In this document: positions 35,344-46,999 of the stretch, piece after piece
Numbering within the stretch: the stretch's first letter is position 1
How the letters are laid out: the number at the start of each line of letters is the position of its first letter
Origin: Polytrichum commune
Taxonomy: Eukaryota; Streptophyta; Polytrichopsida; Polytrichales; Polytrichaceae
Assembly: GCA_950295325.1 (NCBI GenBank)
Contig: OX485803.1
Span: 51,043,554-51,107,553, forward strand
DNA: 64,000 nt
Direction of reading: 5' to 3'
The notes under the pieces: model-generated
Seen by the model: only the letters and a program-made list of their open reading frames with translations
What the model was told of the DNA's origin: nothing
Database searches by the model: none
Made by a program: the position numbers and the translations under genes

Positions 35344-38300
35344 CTGTTATCATGCAATGGAGAGCTGATTTCTAATTTATTTCAATGACCTTGAAACATA
35401 GAGGTGCATGCAAACATCAATTTATGTAGCAAGTGACAAAAGTTGGGAAATTTAGTAAACTCAAAGCATGATAATTGTGAGATATTAAAGTTATCCTCCA
35501 ACTCAATGAGACTTTTCGTCAGGAGTTGGTCACCTATGATTTTTCATTGGCTGTTTTGCAACATTATTAGTAAGTTCTTTCCACTCGTGGTGCATTCTTG
35601 GAGGTAGTGTTTGAATTTGAATGCAGAGCAACCTCTTTCAGTTCATTGAGGGGCCAAACTCATTAGCATGTCAAACAAAGTTTGACCCTCTATGAACCGA
35701 TATGGAATGTTTTACGTTCCAACCTCCATACTACCTCCAAGCATGCATTGAAAGCAAAACAACCGACTCCTGACCAAATATCATGTTGAGTTAGAGGATA
35801 GCTCTATTCTATTTCAAAACTACTTTGATTACAGCATTTACATATATAGGACAAAAGAATACGTTGAGTACGGGAAGTGTTGTTTCGCACCGCATTGCTT
35901 CCTTCAATCACTAGTACTTCAGTGCGCCCTTGGGTCCTTTCAATGCCCTCAACTTCTCCCTACCTCATATCCACCAGATCAAGTCACCTTAACAATATTC
36001 GATGTATCTGTAGAAACTTACTGAGAAAGTACACCACTAGATCATTGTTTCTTACAATCAAACTGTTAGACTTGGCTATTCTTGATTGTTCGAAGGTGTA
36101 TTATAGAGACATTTTATTTTACAATGTTCTTACTGGAGACTATTTGAAAGCTTGAGTTAATGATTCGAGACACTTAGTCTGCTAGATACAGGACTTGTAT
36201 GTGCTTTCAGAAGAGCTCATAATTATGAACACCTTGATGGGAAATATGGTGGGTTGCTCTGGGTTCTTGATGGTATACCACACGTATAGATTGCTCTGGT
36301 TCTGCTATTCCATTTAGTCATGGTACAAGAAACAAAAGATATCTATGAGCTTGAGTCTCCCGAGGGTCACTCCAATCATTAGAATTTGAGGTGCAATGAA
36401 AGATAGGGTCCTATTCAATGATTCAATGTAAAATATTTAAACTTAGTAAAAATTAGGGTATTGAAATGACAATGTACTAAGATTATTCCAAGTATATCCA
36501 TCAAACATACAGAATATCTCATGAATACGCACAATTCTTCATGAAGACCCACCATTAATTTCAAACACTTGCTAAGTATGTGAATTTCAGCTGTCTGAAG
36601 GTCGAACCTGAGCTACGATAACATCACTGTCTGGTACCCACTGCACATAGCTGCAAAAGCTCAAAAGAGTGATCCGCTCCTGCATCGATCCCCAGACCCA
36701 CAACACTAGGGAACGATTTACACATGCATGAGAATGTGGCACATAATACATGTGCGAGTCTCCAAGTGTGGGTTGAACCCAAGGCCCTAACCCAGATCCA
36801 TGAACCTCCAAGGTTTCAAGCCGCCCAAGGCCAGAATAGTGCTCGTGTGGGTAATCTTCATTGCACTTTATTTCCGGTGCATTGATGGTCCACCCAATCA
36901 TTATCATAGTGGAAGTATCTGGGTGAACTGAATATTGTCAACGACCCATGTGGGAACCTAAGAGCTGGGTCTTGGGAGAGCCCGGATATCAGGTGCAGGC
37001 TGGCTTGTCCGCGCCTGTTCAAGGTCCTCACCTTTCAAAAGAGGCAAAAGTGGCAGTAGTCTTCAAAAAGTTGCTAAGTCTCGTGATGTCCATTTCGGAA
37101 TCACATATAGGATCAGACTAACTTGAATGTGACGCAACGTCACCATGATTCACGCCGGTGGCAACATCGGAGTCGTCATTTCTTTTTTTGGCGAATCTAA
37201 TAGAATAGGTACGTAGGTACTAGTTACTGGGAACTAGAGCTGTGAAGGAAGGTGTCAAAAACACATATTTTATGGATCACATGAGAATCTACGTGTGTAT
37301 GTCTACATAAGAACCCATCTCATCATAATGTAAGGTTGTGTAGCAGCTTATCATTTGCTCTCCACAGGGTTTATGACAAGGTCAGAAAAAGGTTCAAATA
37401 CAATCTTATTTATTTGCCTAAGTCCAAGTTTACAGAAACAAATCACCCCCAAAAACTTCATGCCAAATTAGCCACACTACTCTTAGGCGATCTGTACCTG
37501 AGTCGCAAGGTCAAAGAGATGAAGCTGCTGCTTCTTGTCACGATACAACAAGTGGCTTGCCTGAGGGTTGAGCTCCAGCCAATCAATCTTGTAGTCATGG
37601 TTAAGCATACCGGCAGTTACACCACTGGGAAATGAAATTTAATGTAATTTTTCAGTCCCTCTGAAGGTGAGACAGTGAAGGACTATGTGCTCTTTCGTGG
37701 GCACAAGGCGAACATCAGTGACAAACATTATACAGAGGATTGTGCCTAGGTAAAATACATGACCTTAATTTGGCCACTTTATGATTATGTTGAAAACCTG
37801 TTGAATGAATAAAGTCAACTGTTAAGAGTAATATTGTCAGATTTAAATGCACTATGGCTCGTAAGAAGGCATCTGCATCTTTTCACTTAAAAAAGAAGAG
37901 AAGAAGGCATGCCTGACAAGGTCTAATATACGTATGCTCTGAAGATCAATGAGGTACGCGATTTTCTTATTTTCCTCAGTGACAGAATCGGGTGCTCGTA
38001 AAGGACGATCATTGAGGCGAACGCTGATGAGAAAGGAGCTTAGATATTCCGCGCGACATGTACCTAGGACCTTGCATTCAAGACAACAACAAGATACTTA
38101 TGTGCAGTTTTGGGCCACTTAATGCTTCCTCATTGACACTACCTTTGTTTATTTAGCATGAACAAACCAATTAAATCTGCAGTTAAGTAACATAACCCAC
38201 CTCATTACAGCCATACTCCACCAAAGCAAGCTCCCCTGCATTGTGAATCATGCAAACAGATGGGTTGTCGACAAGAAATTTCTCGTTGCCGCCCCCACGC

Positions 38301-41300
38301 CATGGCACCTAATGGTTTACCAAACCACTGTAAGTAAAGAGATATAGATAAATAGATATATAGATATACTTAATTAATTAATTAATTAAAACACACACAC
38401 ATCGCAACTACTTATCAACTAGACCAGTCAGATTCAGGCACCACTAAATATAATTGAACTTTTCGACATTAAACATGGTAGACATTGTGGGTCACACTAT
38501 TGAGCTTATTACCATATTGAAAACATAGGGTGCGCACTATTTATCAACCCATGATATTTAACATCAGAGGTCCACATTGTAGGTTATCATATTTCTATTG
38601 GATTGAAGACTGTGTGTGTGTGAAAGTGAAAGATGTCCAACCTAGGGCAAGGAGGTGGGGATATCACATAAGCATGACAAGAGTAACTAGGGTTGCACAC
38701 TAATTTCATGCATGATATTGTATCTTGCAGGCCACACTATAGGGATGCCCAGATTAAATCACACTATACATCTCCGCACATTATTTATCACAATCAAGTG
38801 TACCATGATAAGGAGTTACACGTCTTGCCTCAGACAACTTGCATGTTTCTAAATTCCCTAAAAGTAGTGTTTCTGGTGTATGCGCAATCAGGTACTGCAC
38901 AAGGTACCAAAGGCCACATCCACAGTCAGCTAGTTTGTCCATTTTGGTATGAGTTCTTTATCATGACCCAAGAAGCCATTGTTTGGACGTCAGAACTATT
39001 TATATTTATTTACAAGCTAACTTGTATCTGTAGATATTTCACATCCTTCACATAACTTGCAAAGTCAATTGACATGAAGGAAGTAATAGAATGTGTCCTT
39101 GATAGAACCTGATCGTGATAGATTCTGATCTTGAGAATTTCCAAGCCGTACTGTGAGCGTAGAACAATTCGTGTTCCTGACAACAGATGCTTCACTATGA
39201 CCTATAACCCACCTCTTAAATCCCAATATTTTTAGCTACCTTGTAACTATTGCGTTAAAATTATACCTAGTGGTGTATAACATAGTTATGCTATGACTAA
39301 TCTATTTTTCATTTAATGTGAAAAACACTAGTATAATGTGGCATAAAATAGTTGAAAATATCTAAATATTATAATTATGATGACCATAATGGGAAAACTA
39401 ACATGCTATTTCAATATTCGATCCTTTTAAAACAATAATTTTGCATCTGCGATGTGCATAAGTAGGATCCGAGTTGCAGAACAGAACTTGAAAACAAAGT
39501 AATCCATCCCAGTGGCTTTGTATGTTTTTGACAATGAAGTAAACTTGTTTCATTTGTCTCAAAAACAAAAACAAAAAAACTTGAAAATGAAGTGACGGAG
39601 CACCTAACCTGGCTCTTGGTCGTGTATGTGAACTCAAAAGTTCCATTGTAGTGTTGTTTCCGGACACAGGCATCAAATATGTCCACGTTGCCACATAAAC
39701 CTCCCACAGCCAGCTGACTGAAAGGTAAGCCAAACATGTGCATCAATCAGAAGTTACATAAATCCCTGCAGACAGTTTTCTTTCCAGGAAGGAGAATAAT
39801 TAGTGACACGATATACATATACAGTCAAATGCACAATCCGCATGATCGAAGGTCACTCCGAATGTACACTACAAAAGTGTATTGCATTCATCTACTCTTC
39901 CCATCAACTATATTTCATGAAATAACATCGTCAAGCTCCTTATGGAGCTACCTCTACATGATGAACCAAAAGCTATTGCAGCAGGAATAATGGACCGATT
40001 TCATACACACTGAGGTCGAATCCAGAATATCAGGGTATTTTGCTTACCCTGAACATGCTAACTTGCCTAGGCTGTCCGTTGCAGCAAAAGGGTTAGGATA
40101 CCCAGGTCTTAACAATGTTATGGACTTAGTTATAGCCATCTGGTCTCCTCAATATCTATAATTTTCGTTTTGTCTTCAGAAAGAAAGCATGAACTCTGAA
40201 GCCATTGAGGAAGTTTTCAAGTTCTGCAGGATCGTGGGCAGTATGCAAAGCTATGGAGTCTGTTCCCTAGTTAGAGTCATCCAGCGGTTATCAGTGTAAT
40301 AGATAAATAAATTTTACAAAAGTTAGGGAGGGAGTCAATTGCATACGAGTGTACCTCTCATCCATCCAACATAAAAACTTGACCCCCTATAGGTTTGTGG
40401 CCGACTCATCTCAGATGATGTGAATTAGACTAATTTGGGGTCTCTGAAGCTAATTCTAACATCAAATTAATTTTTAAAAAGTAACCTCTGCGCTGCATCC
40501 TCTTTCACGGCTTTTGAGTTGGATGATGGAGAGGACCACTTGTGCGATAATTCCCTCTCTCCTCAAAAAAGATATGAGGGTGCAATGAATGATAAACAAT
40601 GATAGGTCAATGAGACCTGCCATCTGGTTTCCAGGCAAGACTGGAGATTGTGTAGAGGTCGTTCTCTTGCATGCTTCCAATATCCTCCCAGAAACCTTGC
40701 TGATTTGTAAGACTGCAAAACCCGCCCACACGGCACCCATTCAAGTCCATTGCAACAAGTCACGCCTTCCCAGAATGTCGCCTTTACCAAGGTAAGTGGA
40801 CTTAAAACAGACACTTTTCACTCTGAACTCACTTCCCTAGAATATGAGACACGCGCAATTAGTGCAAGATGATTAGCAACTCAGCTGTAGCCATTTTCCT
40901 CATAACTTCTGCAGTTCATACGAATATCTTAGTTCACTATCAAAGTGAAGATTTTCTTTCATTCTTAAGTGATCACGTAGGTCCCCTGAATTATGTTGAC
41001 TATTGAAACTATTAACAAACTTTAAGCACGTAGACCGATCTCTTTTAAAGACGTGTTTTTTTATGTCCGTTCTTAGATCTACATCTAACCACGTGCCACT
41101 TAAATGCAGGTGCCCAATTTAGATTAAGAACCAAATTAGGCCCGCCTGCTTTTAGAAGCCAATTATCAACTATTGTATCGTAGAAAAGTGCTGACACCAT
41201 AAAGATGATATATAGGTGAGACCTGAAGACATGGAAACCCTTGAAGCACCCCAACACCACCGAATCGCCAGTTGGATTGAAACATGCTGATGTGAATTCT

Positions 41301-43647
41301 TGCGCTGTCTGTCACAGTTTGTGATCTCAGATTAAATCCTAGATGAGGAACTTTCCAAATTTCATTTAGCCCATCAACATACAAAAAGCAAACGGTGCGT
41401 ATAGGCAGACCACGGGTGTCGATAGCAGAAAATTTAAAGAAGAAATATAACAAGGAGTTGTCGAAAGTGCCTGGATGTTGCTGTAATCAAATTGCTGCTG
41501 AATTCCCCCATTGCCATCATAGAAAGCCACCTGCACCACAGAATATAATCGCAGATTGAAATGTTTTTGGTAAGAATCGACAGGGGAAAATTCCAATTAG
41601 CAGTCCATCGTATATCCCGAGTCCACCCAAAATTCATGCGTAAGGGCCCAAATGCATGAAGGGCATGAATGGTTTGGCACCTTGCAATCAGGTCCCGCGG
41701 CAACAATACTTTCGCCCCATGCAAGCACCAATGGCACACTGCCTGAGAAACGAAAACAAAAGAAAACCATGAGAATTTGAAGTAGGGCATTTGGCCAAGG
41801 TTTTACCGGATTTCTCAGCAATTGCGATCTTTGGGGCTCATCTTTGATAATGAATAAGAGGTTCGTATGCGCTCCAAACTTTCATGAGGGAAATGGCCAC
41901 ATCCTCGCTCTGGCTTTTGTTGACCATCTCGTGCTTATCGTGTGTTTAATATCCTAGGAGGAGTAGGTGCAGAGCTTAAAGTGTCCATTATAGGCCCACG
42001 TACCTCAGGGGTGAGTTAAATGCTAAACAAAAGACAGCTTGCCAAATGTGCCACATGTCATGACGATCATAGAATTGAATACAATTTTGGGGAGGCTTAA
42101 TTAAGAATTCACCATAGTGACATATTTTGACTGCTGACGCGCCTGACAGCATGGAGTCCACCCTAAACCTTGTATAACTCCACCATCAGAGTACATTCCA
42201 TCAACTTCACTGTTCACCAAAACTAGAGGATATATATACAATGTAGTGTTATCTTTGCAATGAACAACAACAAGAAATCACATTCATAAACAGTAGAGAC
42301 CAAGAGTTGCAATGAAATGAAATGAAATGAAATGAGCTTAAATTTAAAGTCCGTGAAGCCAAAAGGCTACACATGAGACTAAAAGTACATCAGCATGGTG
42401 TCAAACCGGCTAATTCGCTAGCATGGTGGAGTGCGATAGCCTCCATGAGATAGAAGCTAATATCAACTTGATGTTCCAATTGAATAAAAAGACTTGAACA
42501 CAAAATGTGCCTCATTTTCAACTACATTACAAGAGCAGAAGTGGCATGATCTATTATCTCTAGAGATAGGCATAGTCGACCACCGTCCAGTTTTGATGGC
42601 AAGTCTATGATTCGAGGCGCAATAAGCAGCAATAGCCTTCAACTTAGTGGACTTGTTACAGTCCTACCTAAATAATGATATTCAAATCACCAGTTGCATT
42701 CTTTCATCACATTGACCTCGAAGCAGAGGAAAGTGTGGGAACCTGTAAATGGACCCATCCATATGGCCTGCAATGCCCATGGTACCCTCGGGGCTACATG
42801 CAATGCTCACAACCGCACTTCCTGCTCCATGGGCGTACACTATGGCTGCTCGATTTGTCCTCAGTTGGCCGACCTTGATAATAATCACAACACCAAAGAC
42901 GTACGTCAGTCCACTTTGTCAAGTTCCCAATTCACACAATGCAGATGATGACATAACAACTTACAGCTCATTGAATTCACATTCTGCCACGACAGAGAGC
43001 CCTGAGTCCCCCAGCGGGCGATGCAAATACAAGCCAAAAACACCAAATATCAAACACTAATCAACACCTTGGAAGATGAAGGTTGGCTCGTCCACCCTAA
43101 TCATAACCATTGCAGGTGTGTGTCTGAGGCCATAATCCACGCTGACACTATGGACGCCCTTGATGACCAACTCCACATCCCCCTAAACCCTGAAATGCTC
43201 AACCTCATATTGGTCGATTTTAGGTTTCCCCCTTCACCAGCTAAAGTATGTTTCCTTCACGCCAAATCTAAAGTGAATTTGAAAACTTCAACTGTACTGA
43301 TTGAAAACCAACGAGCATATGTCCATGTCCACTCGATTTCAAGTCAATCCAACCATGATTCCTATGTCAGTTGAAGGTCTGAAATTCTATTTCAGCCATC
43401 CACGCATGCATGAAACAAATATACCTTACATCCCTCAAATACCTCGCCCCCTTCAAAACAACCCTATATCTTGCGAAAGACAATCGCCCCCTGTCCCCCG
43501 GGTCCAATGTCCCTCATCTTTTCCGACAAGAGACCATTTCCAGTAGCAGGCAGTAGCACTTGTCCCATAGCCTTGCTCGAAACCCGGCCTACGTTTGCAT
43601 ATGAGATGAAGGCTATGATCAATGGTGAAGTGTGTCTCATTCAAGAC

Positions 43648-43684
<37 letters not shown>

Positions 43685-44772
43685 CTTGTAAGTATGAGCA
43701 GTGCTATTGAGCAATAAACAAATTGTTTTAGAAAACCAAAAGGAAGGCTCATAAAACATACCTTAACCTTGCCATCCATAAGTCCGAATAGAAGCTCGTG
43801 TTGGTGATGGTTGGGCCACACAATACCCACAAGTGGAGAGGTTTGTTGGAATTTGTTGCATATCGACTTCTTATCACCCCACTCAGACCTATGAGTTGAA
43901 ACATTCTCACACCATGGCACAAAAGCATCTGTGATCACAATTATGAAACAAAGAAGCTTGCAGGGTAATAAATCACTTTCTCAATGCAGGGGATATGGTT
44001 CCAAGTCCAACATGGGCTCTTTTACAGCACCCTTGCGGTGGGATTTTTATGACGTGAAGACTCAGGTCATTCTTACCCTAATTTGTACACAAATATGATT
44101 TCGTCACTCTGTCCAATGGCCAGCTTGGTGCTGTCTGGCGAGAACACCATGGCTGTAACAATGTACATTTTGGAGCCCTGCTGACCACATAAGTCCAATT
44201 TATATTCAATGAACCATGATAACTTAGCCTCATCTACTGTCGATGAATTATGCAATAGGCAATCATGGCAACACTATGCAATTCTAAATTTTGATTTGTT
44301 GATTTGTCATATTTAGTTAGGACACATCGTACATACATTGGGGTCCGCAGGTTTAGTGGAGAATTTGTCCTTGAGCTCTCCATTCTCATCGAACAGGTGA
44401 ACAATTCGGTGAAGTGTTACAGCTGCAAGCCTCCGGCTGCACGTGGGTAGGTACATTGATTTGATTTAGTCCAGTTCTCCATAATCACACAGAATCGTCA
44501 TGGGAAACAGAAGATTTCACCATTAATTAGTTCCAAATTCGCACATTACCATGCACATTCTGCAAAGAAAAGTAGTTTTGTTGCAGCATGGAAGGCATAA
44601 GCAATTCTCCATGTCCATCAAAACATAGCCCTAAAATTTATGGTTCTCAATCGAAGCATTGGAACACCGAAGCAAGCAGGGTGATTTACCTGTTGGGAGA
44701 CCAAGCCAAAGCTGTGACTTTGGCAATGGTGTTACAAGAGGGTAACAAGGAATTCAGATACCGGAGCTGCAT
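26784..44772 (-). CDS. IFT172: Intraflagellar transport protein IFT172, partial at its 3' end (34 exons resolved)
   Basis: IFT172 is a peripheral subunit of the IFT-B complex that carries cargo along the axoneme. In plants it is needed only where sperm are flagellated. I joined exons by conceptual translation. The start ATG is at 44772-44770, opening [10 protein letters not shown], which matches the conserved IFT172 N-terminus. Recognisable stretches include [78 protein letters not shown] and [11 protein letters not shown]. All 34 exons join without frameshift or stop (3417 nt, 1139 codons), against about 1,750 residues usual for the family. The last resolved exon ends at a GTAATT donor (26784). 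Reading through it gives a stop at about 26763, and no later exon was found. Introns contain LINE and MITE insertions. Family identity is very secure; exon 6 is a candidate only. Confidence 0.94.
31415..31639 (+). mobile_element. hAT-like MITE in IFT172 intron 26
   Basis: Ends are CAATGAAAGGAGAGGACC and CCTCCCTGGACGCTG, flanked by ATTCAAAC (31407-31414) and ATTCAAAT (31640-31647), a duplication with one change. It ends 28 bp from the 3' splice site of exon 27 (31386), so the branch point may lie in or beside the element. Confidence 0.75.
40835..41165 (-). repeat. Dispersed repeat R1 copy in IFT172 intron 9
   Basis: Phrases are AATATGAGACACGCG, CATTTTCCTCATAACTT, CACTATCAAAGTGAAGATT, AATTATGTTGACTATTGA and AACCAAATTAGGCCCGC. 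It ends about 60 bp from the 3' edge of exon 9. A fragment of the same family lies in intron 20 (about 35030-35155), and one in intron 6 (41835-42005). Confidence 0.55.
42295..42670 (-). mobile_element. LINE remnant with zinc-binding motif and 3' UTR in IFT172 intron 5
   Basis: The - strand reads [20 protein letters not shown] then [17 protein letters not shown], a motif typical of the CCHC-like tail after the reverse transcriptase of plant LINEs. A short 3' region follows and ends in ATTTC pentamer repeats (42305-42336). It lies in the same sense as IFT172, between exon 5 and candidate exon 6. A different, closely similar 3' end occurs at 17150-17290 and 26325-26735. Confidence 0.65.
42958..43195 (+). 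mobile_element. LINE ORF2 C-terminal remnant in IFT172 intron 4
   Basis: The + frame reads [13 protein letters not shown], a stop, then [15 protein letters not shown]. This is the same C-terminal LINE segment seen at 6.4-6.5 kb, antisense to IFT172. It is a fragment with an in-frame stop and is not part of the host gene. Confidence 0.6.
43651..43680. repeat. (CT)15 microsatellite in IFT172 intron 4
   Basis: A pure CT run about 80 bp from the 5' splice site of intron 4 (GA on the gene strand). Confidence 0.95.
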
Positions 44773-44949
44773 TGCTCTTGGATGAAATCAAAAATTTCTC
44801 AAACTGCACATTTATCTCCTCAAAAGTGATCCTTTTGACCTAATTCGCGTTCTTCTCTGCACAGACCTAACCTTCCTCCTTTTCTGTTAATCTTGTTCTT
44901 GATCTCTATCAAAATGGTTTTCAGACAAGGGTTTTCTTCCCAGTTTCAA

Positions 44950-45780
44950 GCTTTCTTTCTCCTTCAATCATCCATCATCTGCTCCGACAATTCCATTCCC
45001 TCACTTTTTCTTTTTTTGAATCTTGCTCCAGAATCTCTGAGACTTCCACCTTACACAATTTTGAGGTAGGGTTGCAAACTCATAATGGTACCTTGAAGCT
45101 GTATATTAAGTATTCAGTTTGCAAATAGGAATTCCGAAAAATGGAGTAAGATTCCCTACTAAGGTTCGAGTCTTCTACTCCGATGCTTAGAAAAACACTA
45201 AATCAGTCAATTGCTTGCACCAAGAATTCTTTCTTTCTCATGCTTCCGTCATCTGCTTCGGCAACTCCACTCCCTCACTTAATTTATCCATCTTGCTTCA
45301 AAATCTCTGAAACTTCCACCTTACACAATTTTTGAGGTAGGGTTGCAAACTCATGATGGTACCTTGAAGCTGTAGGTTAGGTGTTCAGTTTGCAAAAAGG
45401 ATTTCCGAAAAATTGAGTAAGATTCCCTACTAAGATTCAAGTCTTCTACTCCAATGCTTAGAAAAACAGTAAATCAGTCAATTGCTTGCACCAAAAATTC
45501 TTTCTTTTGCCTTCATGCTTCCGTCATCTGCTTCGACGATTCCAATCCCTCACTTATTTTATATATCTTGCTTCAAAAACTCTGAAACTTCCACCTTACA
45601 CAATTTTTGAGGTAGGGTTGCAAACGCATGATGGTACCTAGGTTCGGTAGTGTTCAGTTTGCAAAAAGCATTGCCAAAAATATGAGTTATCCCCACTACT
45701 TAAGATTCTACTCGTATGCTTAGAAAACACTAAAACATTTTGCTTGCACCAAAATTCTTTCTTTCTTTCCTCTTCCTTTT
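44950..45780. repeat. Tandem triplication of about 270 bp, upstream of IFT172
   Basis: ACTTCCACCTTACACAATTT recurs at about 45042, 45312 and 45587 (spacing 270 and 275). Each unit also has GAGGTAGGGTTGCAAAC and AGATTCCCTACTAAG-like text; the third is the most diverged. It starts about 180 bp upstream of the IFT172 start codon, so it covers the likely promoter or leader. Confidence 0.75.
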
Positions 45781-46785
45781 TCTGCAGGCCCACCTCCAAG
45801 AATATTGGCCATGTGCCGGCATGTGCAAAGGTATGGAAAACTACTAGGTCGAAAGCCACCTAGGCAAATGCAATTCAGGTGAGGTGGCATAGGTTAGTAG
45901 TAGGCACCCAAATCACACGACTTCTTAAGTTATTAAAGCTCGCCTCGATGATTCTCTCAAGGACCATTGCACGGAATTTACGGGTTGTTTTGTTTTGAGT
46001 TCATCAATGTGAACTTTTTTGTCATGTTGCCGCAGCAACTTCCACTCATTAGCATTGAATTTCTCACTTCCACGGTTTCTCCTAGAAGCTGCTAGGTTTA
46101 TGGGCTTGGGTTATAGCTTAGAGGTGACCGCCACCACCTGGAATTTGTTCTTGATCCAGAGCCTCTGATGATGCAAGTATGGAGGTCCAGACTTTGCTTG
46201 GCACACGTAGAGAGGAAAATGCAATTGGCACCTAGAATTGCTCAAAAACTAGGTGGGGACTGGGGAGGCCACTCCTGTGCCACTATGAATCTATGATTGT
46301 AGATTACAAAATCATCGATACTAAGATTCTTAAATTTCATGGGGAGGTGAATTGTTAGTATTTTGAAAAGAAATTAATACAGATCCTCAATGATATGTTG
46401 AAGAGGGTTATAAGGATTGTAGGGCGTTTTAAAACATACTTTGGATAAGTATCATATAAAACTTGGTAGTGTATCCATACTCCGTGGAGTCATGAATCTC
46501 TTGAGCATTATACACTTTTTTTTTATTATGGGCTTCCGTCACATTTTGAGTGTACTTAATCTAATTGTTGTTCATTGTCTAACAATAATCACCGTCGTGC
46601 TACTAATCTGGGAATTCTAAAACATGACAAGGTCACATATTTTGTGTGGGTCAATCTAGTGTTGTCTTCCGACCTCCCTGATTATTAAATTATTGGCTTA
46701 CCTACCAAGCAGGTTTTGGAGAATCATGCTTATTTGTTGCTTTTGGGGACCTGAAATTCTTTCTTACCAGTTGGGTGGTTCACAT

Positions 46786-46787
<2 letters not shown>

Positions 46788-46862
<75 letters not shown>
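46788..46862. repeat. (CT)n microsatellite, about 37 units
   Basis: An uninterrupted CT run of about 75 bp, the longest microsatellite in the window. No gene is recognised in 45.8-49.3 kb around it. Confidence 0.95.
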
Positions 46863-46863
<1 letters not shown>

Positions 46864-46999
46864 TTCAAAAAGGGAGCAAAAGTGGGAGGTTGGGTGATTT
46901 TATGAATCTCACAATAACCAATAATCTTATATAATAATAATCTCCTAATATGTATTTATATGATAGTGTCTTATAATGTACTCTTTTAAAATTTCAAGA

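Larger units (their letters stand above)
35891..44772 (-). other. IFT172: IFT172 exons 1-19: twin WD40 beta-propellers (residues 1-583)
   Basis: Exons (coding, - strand): 1 44690-44772; 2 44337-44436; 3 44077-44177; 4 43762-43888; 5 42743-42873; 6 42169-42209 (candidate); 7 41681-41742; 8 41471-41530; 9 41223-41308; 10 40617-40712; 11 39609-39717; 12 39109-39201; 13 38829-38894; 14 38197-38308; 15 37913-38063; 16 37498-37624; 17 36608-36679; 18 36233-36295; 19 35891-35959. All acceptors are AG. Donors are GT except after exons 8, 13 and 15, which read GC. Phases agree at every junction. WD-repeat signatures include [38 protein letters not shown] and SLAWKPDG. In the family this half forms two propellers that contact other IFT-B subunits. 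Confidence 0.88.

Noticed and set aside
37336-37635. Forward ORF containing LLLGDL, similar to a real IFT172 phrase
   Set aside because: Coincidence: it is antisense to IFT172 exon 16 (37498-37624), and the true LLLGNL codons are in exon 13 on the other strand.
45160-45180. GGTTCGAGTC resembling a tRNA T-arm
   Set aside because: It is part of the tandem triplication, and no cloverleaf partner arms are present. I found no tRNA, rRNA or CRISPR array in the window.
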